A DNA stretch of 64,000 nucleotides, from positions 868,001 to 932,000 of the forward strand of contig NZ_JBFNXW010000001.1 in assembly GCF_040811775.1 (NCBI RefSeq). The letters are read 5' to 3'. Both the position numbers and the translations under genes were made by a program. The stretch comes from Balneola sp. MJW-20. GTDB lineage: Bacteria > Bacteroidota > Rhodothermia > Balneolales > Balneolaceae. The notes under the pieces were generated by a model that was not told the DNA's origin, ran no database searches, and saw only the letters and a program-made list of their open reading frames with translations. This document shows, piece by piece, positions 54,189 to 60,208 of the stretch; positions within the stretch are counted from its first letter, which is position 1, and each line of letters starts with the position of its first letter.

Positions 54189-55004
54189 TTATTCAGAGCC
54201 TAGAATTACACTCATTTCATTAAGCAAATCATTATTCCGATATATCCTTCCATGCCCTTGTCTTTTCAGGATAAAGTATTTATCCGATTCTTTAAGATAA
54301 TCATTAAGCCTGATTGATCTCTTGACCGGCAGAACCTCATCTTCCTCAGCATAAAATATATAAACCGGTTCTTCTATTTGCTGTAATGCCTCATCAGTTC
54401 TGAGAGGGAACCTGACCAGAAAATCCGGTAAAAATGGATAAACTGCATCCTTCATATCGATCATACTTAGATATGGTGTCCATATGACAATACTTTTTGG
54501 GTCAAATGACGCCGCGACCTGGGCAGCAAATCCGGAACCAAGTGAGTAACCAAGAACAATGATCTGATCCTGCTCATATTCTTTCATCATTTCACGATAG
54601 ACCACTTTCATGTCCGCTACCAGGTCTTCCCCGTTCGTAAGTTCACCCGAACTCTTACCAAAAGACCGATAATCAGGATATAGCACATCATATCCCCTGG
54701 TCAGAAACAGTTCAAATTTGTCTGGGTTGGTATTATTGGATCCCCTGTTACCATGAAAATATAGTACCAATCCTTTTGGGTTTTCTGTTCTTGCATGGAT
54801 TGCATGGATCTTTACCTCTTCATTTACAAAGAAATACCTTTCTTCGTATGGGAAGTCGTAGCTGTATGTATAATCCTGAGGTAAAGCAGAGGGTCTGAAG
54901 ATGATCTGATCCTGTATATAATAAAAATAAACACATATACCGCTATATGCTATGACCAAAATGGCTGCTATCCATTTTAGCAGGCTGACAGCTTTATTCA
55001 TCAA
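54189..55004 (-). CDS. Membrane-anchored alpha/beta hydrolase
   Basis: 271 aa. One N-terminal membrane helix (about 8-28), then an alpha/beta hydrolase fold of the ABHD13/BEM46-like group: GLVLYFHGNRGSNNTN (oxyanion region), YDVLYPDYRSFGKSSGEL, nucleophile Ser in VLGYSLGSGFA, acid Asp in YAEEDEVLPV, and His in KRQGHGRIY. All three catalytic residues are present. The substrate is unknown; esterase, thioesterase or depalmitoylase-type activities occur in relatives. Confidence 0.85.
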   Translation of the reverse strand: MMNKAVSLLKWIAAILVIAYSGICVYFYYIQDQIIFRPSALPQDYTYSYDFPYEERYFFVNEEVKIHAIHARTENPKGLVLYFHGNRGSNNTNPDKFELFLTRGYDVLYPDYRSFGKSSGELTNGEDLVADMKVVYREMMKEYEQDQIIVLGYSLGSGFAAQVAASFDPKSIVIWTPYLSMIDMKDAVYPFLPDFLVRFPLRTDEALQQIEEPVYIFYAEEDEVLPVKRSIRLNDYLKESDKYFILKRQGHGRIYRNNDLLNEMSVILGSE

Positions 55005-55173
55005 TTTCTCTTCTCACTTATTATAGTCTGAATTTGCAGGATACTGACCAGGTAAGACATTTCATTACAAGGATCAGACCTGAAAACTTACAAATATTTC
55101 TTTGAAATACGGTAGCCTGTCTCTCTAAAAATCAGGACCATGCAGGCAGTTAGTTATCATTAATTACACAATC

Positions 55174-55638
55174 ATGAAAACAATATTTTCATTCATGATC
55201 AGCTTTTTAATTCTGAGCTCGACCACATTAATTGCTCAACCTGACCTGAATCAGCAAAAAATGCAGCAGCAAATGCAACAGATGCAGCAGGTTCAACAAC
55301 AAATGAGTCAGCTTATGGAAAGAACGCAGGCCATGAATCAGGAGATGAACAGACGCATGCAACAGTTGCAGAATGAAAGTATGATGAATCAGTTCCAGAT
55401 GATGCACCGATTTAATGAGCAGATGCATATGACCCTTGGAACAATCAAAAATGCAGCTGAGAGATGTAACCTGATGCTTCAGGACAGAGAAATGATGAAG
55501 GACCAGACCATGAAAAGAGATATGGATCAGCTACGTGAGCATATCCGGTCTATGTCGTCCCAAATGGGAGAGGCAGTTCAGACAATGGAACGTCTGACCA
55601 AACGACTTTATCAGCAAGTTCCTGAAACAGGACAATAA
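55174..55638 (+). CDS. Exported Met/Gln-rich coiled-coil protein
   Basis: 154 aa. Signal peptide about 1-21 (SSTTLIAQ). The mature part is mostly helical and extremely rich in Gln and Met (QKMQQQMQQMQQVQQQMSQ, NRRMQQLQNESMMNQFQMM), followed by RDMDQLREHIRSMSSQMGEAVQTME. There is one Cys (in AERCNLM). The heptad-like pattern suggests a periplasmic coiled coil. Met-rich exported proteins can bind copper, but no clear MxxM array or His cluster makes this certain. The next gene, 7 bp on, encodes a barrel-like protein. I do not recognise the family. Confidence 0.72.
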   Translation: MKTIFSFMISFLILSSTTLIAQPDLNQQKMQQQMQQMQQVQQQMSQLMERTQAMNQEMNRRMQQLQNESMMNQFQMMHRFNEQMHMTLGTIKNAAERCNLMLQDREMMKDQTMKRDMDQLREHIRSMSSQMGEAVQTMERLTKRLYQQVPETGQ

Positions 55639-55645
55639 AAAATTA

Positions 55646-56533
55646 ATGAAGGAGAAGTTAACATATAAACTGATCCTCTTAATATTATCCGTGATTATTC
55701 AAGGTGCCGGAGGGGTAAGTGCTCAGGAGATCCGTTATAACGGTTCCGGCCAATTCGCCTCCGGTTCCTACTATTTCACAGAACAGACCGGCTCATTCTA
55801 CTTGAATAACGGATTCAGCTTTTCTCAGAACGGTTATCGTATATCCGCCTCCTATCCGTTTATTTACCAGAGCACTCCATGGATCTCGTATACCGGCACC
55901 TCAGGAGGACTCATCCCCACAGGCGGACCAAATAACGGAAGATTTGACCGTGGCAGTGACAGCAGTTCCGGAATGGGTATGGGTCAGGGTTCCGGCCATG
56001 GAGGAAATAAAATAGACCCGGGTTCCAAAGACAGCGTTTTATATGATCAGACTTCTTTTGGCGATCCATCCCTTAGTATTCAGTATCCGATCTATAATCC
56101 GCCATTAGGATCTACCATTATATCAGGAGATCTGGCTTTGAAGATTCCACTAACAGATCCGAATTCAGGTTACGGTACCGGTGCCTGGGATGTGGGAGCC
56201 GGACTTAGCATACTACGCCGTATCGACAGGTATCTGATACTTTTAAGCGGCTCGTATTGGATGATGGGAGATATGGATGAGCTGAACTTTTATAATATCT
56301 TCAGTTACAGTGCAGCAATAGGCAGATCATTCTCTAATGGAAAGTTTTTGTCATCAGCCAGCCTGTTCGGATCAACCAGGATCATTGATCAGGTTGATCC
56401 CCCCTTCAGCTTTGGCGGAAGCTTTGGATGGCAAGTTAATTCAATGCTAAATCTGAATACCAATTTCATGATAGGCCTCAGTGAGAGTTCCTCTGATTAT
56501 AGCTTTGGCATTGGCTGGTCAGTAATATTATGA
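55646..56533 (+). CDS. Probable outer-membrane beta-barrel protein
   Basis: 295 aa. Signal peptide about 1-26 (GGVSAQ). The rest is alternating polar and hydrophobic strands with many Tyr, Phe, Ser and Gly (GSYYFTEQTGSFYLNNGFSF, DLALKIPLTDPN, WDVGAGLSILRRIDRYLILLSGSYWMMGD, GIGWSVIL), as in small outer-membrane barrels. A Gly/Ser/Met loop (SSSGMGMGQGSGHGGNK, about 110-127) is likely exposed. It looks like the 'transporter' or DUF3187-like barrels found by many metal- or organic-solute systems. It is encoded 7 bp after the Met/Gln-rich protein, so the two probably act together. Confidence 0.65.
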   Translation: MKEKLTYKLILLILSVIIQGAGGVSAQEIRYNGSGQFASGSYYFTEQTGSFYLNNGFSFSQNGYRISASYPFIYQSTPWISYTGTSGGLIPTGGPNNGRFDRGSDSSSGMGMGQGSGHGGNKIDPGSKDSVLYDQTSFGDPSLSIQYPIYNPPLGSTIISGDLALKIPLTDPNSGYGTGAWDVGAGLSILRRIDRYLILLSGSYWMMGDMDELNFYNIFSYSAAIGRSFSNGKFLSSASLFGSTRIIDQVDPPFSFGGSFGWQVNSMLNLNTNFMIGLSESSSDYSFGIGWSVIL

Positions 56534-56546
56534 AAGCAATGATCGC

Positions 56547-56572
56547 TCGGGCAGGATAATTATAATGCCCGA
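56547..56572 (+). terminator. Hairpin after the barrel gene
   Basis: A perfect 7-bp inverted repeat TCGGGCA / TGCCCGA with a 12-nt AT-rich loop, 13 bp past the barrel gene's stop. It is a transcript-end candidate, but no U-run follows. The remaining gap up to blh (56573-56738) shows no gene. Confidence 0.5.
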
Positions 56573-56738
56573 TATATAGGCAAACACAGATCTTCAGAGT
56601 CCGAGTATATTCATCAGATCAGCTTCAGACTGTCTTCAATTTTAGATTCTAAGTACCTCGTTCTCAACCATTAATGGGAATATTGAGGAACGGTTTGTAG
56701 CTTGTTTTACTTGCTTAAGATATCCAAAAAGACCCTTT

Positions 56739-57695
56739 ATGATCCAAAATAAAGTAGTATTCATCCAATGTATTTTTGGGCTTTTAGCCATTCTTATAAA
56801 TTTCCTCTTTCCGGAGTTTGTAGAAGATTTTCGTTATTACCTGCTCGGAATCGCAATTTTACTCACGGGGATGCCGCATGGAGCCATTGATCATATCATA
56901 TCTTTTGAGCTGAATGATCATAGTCAGACCATTAAAAACAATCTCCAATTCTATGGTTCTTATTTAGGACTGATCATCATTTACTCTCTGCTCTGGATCT
57001 ATTTTCCCATGTTTAGTTTCATTTCCTTTATGCTGATCACGCTGTACCATTTCGGACAGGCTGATGCAATGAGGTTTGATCTTGAACCATTCTGGCGCTG
57101 GGCTATTCATCTGTCCCGAGGGATCACCGTGGTGGGACTGATTTTATTTGCCAACCCTGATTATACTTCCCCCGTTATCGAATCAGTTACGGGAATCTCA
57201 ATTGCCCAGGTTGTAACAGGATTTCTTTCAATATCTGTCTTGAAAACAGGTCTGGCACTGTGCTATCCGGTCATGTTCATTATCACTTCTCTATTTCAAT
57301 ATCACCGTTTTTCAGATTTCACTACGGCATTACTGGATGCGGCCGTCGTATCCCTTTTGTTCTTTTACTGTGATACGATCTGGGCTTTCAGTATTTATTT
57401 CGGGATCTGGCACGCATTTAACCATATCCGGGTCATGATCAGGTTCATGAGGCTCAAAGGCACAAAGGCAGGCTGGATATGGTTTTATAAGAAATCCTTT
57501 CTCTACAGCTTTCTGTCTTACCTTGGTATTGCATTACTTTATTTTATTCTGGATGCTTTTGGAAGCGAGGAATTACTGGTTTTCCTTTTATTTATTGCCA
57601 TCAGTGTAATGACTCTTCCTCATATGCTGATCGTGGAGAAAATGTATGGGATGTTTGGTAAAAGCATTGCAGGTCCAGAAGCGGAAGCACACTGA
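56739..57695 (+). CDS. blh: Brp/Blh-family beta-carotene 15,15'-dioxygenase
   Basis: A 318-aa membrane protein of about seven or eight helices that cleaves beta-carotene to two retinals. Conserved iron-ligand regions are seen: GMPHGAIDH (44-52, H47, H52), LYHFGQAD (H104), IWHAFNHIR (H225, H229) and TLPHMLIVE (H295). The gene faces the rhodopsin gene across a shared terminator, with 78 bp between their stops. This is the usual partnership: Blh makes the chromophore the pump needs. Carotene synthesis genes are not in the window. Confidence 0.94.
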   Translation: MIQNKVVFIQCIFGLLAILINFLFPEFVEDFRYYLLGIAILLTGMPHGAIDHIISFELNDHSQTIKNNLQFYGSYLGLIIIYSLLWIYFPMFSFISFMLITLYHFGQADAMRFDLEPFWRWAIHLSRGITVVGLILFANPDYTSPVIESVTGISIAQVVTGFLSISVLKTGLALCYPVMFIITSLFQYHRFSDFTTALLDAAVVSLLFFYCDTIWAFSIYFGIWHAFNHIRVMIRFMRLKGTKAGWIWFYKKSFLYSFLSYLGIALLYFILDAFGSEELLVFLLFIAISVMTLPHMLIVEKMYGMFGKSIAGPEAEAH

Positions 57696-57725
57696 AACAG
57701 GGAGGGTAATGTACATCTACAAAAA

Positions 57726-57751
57726 AAGGCTCCCCTTTTCGGAGGAGCCTT
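57726..57751. terminator. Bidirectional terminator between blh and rhodopsin
   Basis: A perfect 8-bp stem AAGGCTCC / GGAGCCTT, with an A-run on its left side (57721-57727) that becomes a U-run for minus-strand transcripts and a shorter T-rich end on the right. It lies 31 bp after blh and 22 bp after the rhodopsin stop, and should stop both. Confidence 0.8.
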
Positions 57752-57773
57752 AAATTACACTAATCCGTGCTTA

Positions 57774-58484
57774 TCAGTCATTAGATGACGCAACAGCTAC
57801 AGAATATACCACGAGTCCGAATCCGATCTTGTTAATGGCGTCACCGATGTTGTATACAACATCAAGATTAAATGCACCATCAAGAAGGTTTCCAGGCATG
57901 GTCATATAACCGATAGGATAGATAGACCATCCAAGGGTAATGAAGATCTTCAAAAGAAACATTGCCTGATCCAGAGCAGGATTGTTTGCTGATTTCGCAA
58001 GTTTAGCGATCTCACCGGCAAATACTTCATACACAATTCCTAAATAGAAAAGAGTAGAAATTACACCCCAAAGGATCGTGCTGTCTGGCTGTATCGCTTC
58101 ACCGATATAACCGGTTACGAGCATACCAGCAGAATACATGATCATCTTAAACAGGGTACTACCTTTTGCTCCGTATGGGCGTGTCAGCAGATAAAACTCC
58201 ACACACATCAGGGGTACAGTTAGTATCCAATCGATGTAACGGAATTCAGTTGGACTTGACCCTACCGTCAGATAGTAGTCTCTCATGTAATAGTAATGCA
58301 CTGCAGCGATACCGGTAATTAATCCGGAAACTGTCAGTGACAGGCGCCATTTGTCGCTTACGGAATTGCGCTCAGCGAAAAAGAATACAGTCGCTGCCAG
58401 CATCGCCATAGAGCCGATGAAAAAAGTAAAACCGACAACATCGCCTGCTTCAATATTTTGAGCAAACATTAAGTAGTTAGCCAT
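57774..58484 (-). CDS. Proteorhodopsin/xanthorhodopsin-like light-driven proton pump
   Basis: 236 aa with seven helices. By a constant offset of 12 from green proteorhodopsin: H63 (its H75), proton acceptor D85 and T89 in FRYIDWILTVPL, donor E96 in CVEFYLL, D215 and Schiff-base K219 in YNIGDAINKIGFG. The D/T/E triad marks an outward proton pump, not a Na+ (NDQ) or Cl- (NTQ) pump. The tuning residue (its 105) is M93, typical of green absorption. G140 in WGVIST aligns with Trp138 of bacteriorhodopsin and Gly156 of xanthorhodopsin, so a carotenoid antenna could fit. Its length starts at the only suitable ATG. Confidence 0.95.
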   Translation of the reverse strand: MANYLMFAQNIEAGDVVGFTFFIGSMAMLAATVFFFAERNSVSDKWRLSLTVSGLITGIAAVHYYYMRDYYLTVGSSPTEFRYIDWILTVPLMCVEFYLLTRPYGAKGSTLFKMIMYSAGMLVTGYIGEAIQPDSTILWGVISTLFYLGIVYEVFAGEIAKLAKSANNPALDQAMFLLKIFITLGWSIYPIGYMTMPGNLLDGAFNLDVVYNIGDAINKIGFGLVVYSVAVASSND

Positions 58485-58527
58485 AATAGTTTTGGTTAGT
58501 TAAGGTTTTCTAGCATACTAGATGTAC

Positions 58528-58545
58528 TTTCAAATAATATTGAAA
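58528..58545. promoter_or_regulatory. Inverted repeat TTTCAA-N6-TTGAAA upstream of rhodopsin
   Basis: Perfect 6-bp arms, extendable by TA pairs after one mismatch, centred about 52 bp upstream of the rhodopsin ATG in a divergent 207-bp gap. It may bind a regulator or overlap the promoter. AT-rich gaps give such repeats by chance fairly often. Confidence 0.35.
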
Positions 58546-58691
58546 CTATAATAGTTCCCGACGTTCTTATTTTTATGATTTATCCGGTAATCCATTTTTT
58601 ATCAAAAAGGTCATTTACCAAAAAAAGGCCTCTCTGACTTCTAAGGAATTATTTTTACTCGAATATCATTTTGCTTTAAAAAAGAAATACT

Positions 58692-58868
58692 ATGTTTAAG
58701 AAATCAGATCTATTCATTTTGGGGTCTGCATTATTATCGATGATATTCTCTATCTATTTATGGTTTAGCGGAGATAAAGAAGCAGGTCTCTTCGTAGGAA
58801 TTTGGGTACCATCCTTGCTGGGCTTTGGTAATTACATAAAACTTAAATACAGGAGCAGCAATGAATAA
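58692..58868 (+). CDS. Small two-helix membrane protein (58 aa)
   Basis: 58 residues from ATG at 58692 to TAA at 58866. Two hydrophobic stretches (about 7-25, LFILGSALLSMIFSIYLWF; about 32-50, GLFVGIWVPSLLGFGNYI) are joined by the charged turn SGDKEA; the tail is basic. The frame overlaps the next small gene by 8 bp, a coupled arrangement. It is transcribed away from the rhodopsin gene and both small genes end at a hairpin terminator. I do not recognise a named family; the WVPSLL segment looks conserved rather than random. Too short for routine gene calling. Confidence 0.68.
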   Translation: MFKKSDLFILGSALLSMIFSIYLWFSGDKEAGLFVGIWVPSLLGFGNYIKLKYRSSNE

Positions 58869-58995
58869 CCTGATCGTATTTTTTGGCGGCGTGGTGGCAA
58901 CTGTATTATTTATAATCGGTTTTAGCCATACCATCTATGAGTTCAGACAAATGGAAGATGAAAGGAATACAGCCGAAGAGAATAAGGCTAAATAA
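58861..58995 (+). CDS. Small single-helix membrane protein (44 aa)
   Basis: 44 residues from ATG at 58861 to TAA at 58993. One membrane helix (about 3-21, VFFGGVVATVLFIIGF) is followed by an amphipathic, acidic tail (YEFRQMEDERNTAEENK). It overlaps the previous small gene by 8 bp and is followed at once by a terminator hairpin, so the two form a tiny operon. Reading-frame quality (hydrophobic helix, charged tail, coupled start) supports a real gene. The function is unknown; a small subunit of a membrane complex is possible. Confidence 0.62.
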   Translation: MNNLIVFFGGVVATVLFIIGFSHTIYEFRQMEDERNTAEENKAK

Positions 58996-58996
58996 A

Positions 58997-59031
58997 AAAG
59001 TGCGGATCCGAATTGATCAGATCCACACTTT
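58997..59031 (+). terminator. Terminator of the small membrane-protein operon
   Basis: A 12-bp stem with one mismatch, AAAGTGCGGATC / GATCCACACTTT, with an 11-nt loop, begins 2 bp after the TAA stop of the 44-aa gene and is followed by a pyrimidine-rich TCTCTCTCTT. Its position supports the small genes being real. Confidence 0.72.
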
Positions 59032-59112
59032 CTCTCTCTTAACCAGCCTCAATACAGGATAATAACTCCAAAGAGGTGTGAATATTATATCAGAAAGAAA
59101 ACTTTTTAAAAG

Positions 59113-59143
59113 AAAAAGGCAGCTTATAGAAAGCTGCCTTTTT
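59113..59143 (-). terminator. Strong terminator of the hydroxyacyl-CoA dehydrogenase gene
   Basis: A perfect 13-bp stem AAAAAGGCAGCTT / AAGCTGCCTTTTT with a 5-nt loop, 20 bp past the dehydrogenase stop. The A/T ends give a U-run in both directions, so it works on either strand. Confidence 0.88.
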
Positions 59144-59163
59144 AATTCTTTGTAGACAGAAGG

Positions 59164-60018
59164 TTAGTTGTAATTAAAGAAACCCTGACCCGTCTTATCT
59201 CCCAGCTTACCGGCATCTACCATTTTAACCAGTAATGCAGCTGGTCGGTATTTCGGATCCTTGAATCCATCATAGAGTACATTCAAAATATCGAGGCACA
59301 CATCCAATCCAATGAAATCTGCCAGTCGAAGCGGTCCCATCGGATGAGCCATACCCAGCTTCATTACTTCATCAACATGCTCGGCTGTAGCTACTCCCTC
59401 CTGCACACAGAAGATTGCTTCGTTGATCATCGGCATTAATACCCGGTTTGACACAAATCCTGGGAAATCATTAACCGGAACGGGTACTTTAGCAAGAAGC
59501 TTTGAAGTCTTCTCTATGACATCGTAGGTATCATCATCTGTTTCCAGTCCCCTCACAATTTCAACCAGCTTCATGACCGGTACGGGATTAAAGAAATGCA
59601 TTCCTATAAATTTTTCCGGTCGTGAAGTTACTGCTGCTAATTTTGTTATGGATATTGAAGAGGTGTTTGAAGCAAGTATAGCATGATCTGGTGCAGCTTT
59701 ATCCACTGTTTCGAACACTTTCTTCTTCAGATCGTAATTTTCCGGAACAGCTTCAATAACGAGATCAACATCCTTTACTCCTTTTACCAATTCCAATTCA
59801 ACTGAAATATTATTGAGCGTTGCTACCTTTCTGCCTTCGTCGATCTTTTCTTTCTTAACCATGCGATCAAGGTTCTTCTCGATCGAATTAAGGGCCCGGT
59901 CAGCAAATTCTTGCTTGGTTTCTATAAGGGTTACAGGGATGTCATTCATTGCGAATACATGAGCAATACCATTACCCATGGTTCCTCCGCCAATCACTGC
60001 TACTTTTTTAATATCCAT
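59164..60018 (-). CDS. 3-hydroxybutyryl-CoA (3-hydroxyacyl-CoA) dehydrogenase
   Basis: 284 aa, NAD-dependent. N-terminal Rossmann fold VAVIGGGTMGNGIAHVFA (about 7-24); catalytic region ASNTSSISITKLA and IGMHFFNPVPVMKLVEIVRG (His/Glu dyad region); dimerisation part ending GPLRLADFIGLDVCLDIL and KTGQGFFNYN. The short single-domain form matches Hbd/PaaH-like enzymes in butanoate, aromatic or fatty-acid breakdown, not the fused FadB type. It is a single-gene unit with its own terminator. The chain-length preference cannot be read from the sequence. Confidence 0.92.
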   Translation of the reverse strand: MDIKKVAVIGGGTMGNGIAHVFAMNDIPVTLIETKQEFADRALNSIEKNLDRMVKKEKIDEGRKVATLNNISVELELVKGVKDVDLVIEAVPENYDLKKKVFETVDKAAPDHAILASNTSSISITKLAAVTSRPEKFIGMHFFNPVPVMKLVEIVRGLETDDDTYDVIEKTSKLLAKVPVPVNDFPGFVSNRVLMPMINEAIFCVQEGVATAEHVDEVMKLGMAHPMGPLRLADFIGLDVCLDILNVLYDGFKDPKYRPAALLVKMVDAGKLGDKTGQGFFNYN

Positions 60019-60208
60019 TTGTTATCAAAAAATTAAATTCTGATTCTATTTTATACTTTTTAGAGTATGGCTAATAAGACCTTATGTCAAGGTTTTCAGC
60101 CTGCTCTCCGGTCACAAAAACTTAATTATTTGCTTAATCATTCGACCGAATAAATCTGAAATAATCATTATGTTGATTGAATATAATAATTGAATATTTC
60201 TACCCGGC

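Noticed and set aside
57774-58484. Sodium- or chloride-pumping rhodopsin
   Set aside because: The helix-C triad is Asp-Thr-Glu; NDQ (Na+) and NTQ (Cl-) patterns are absent.
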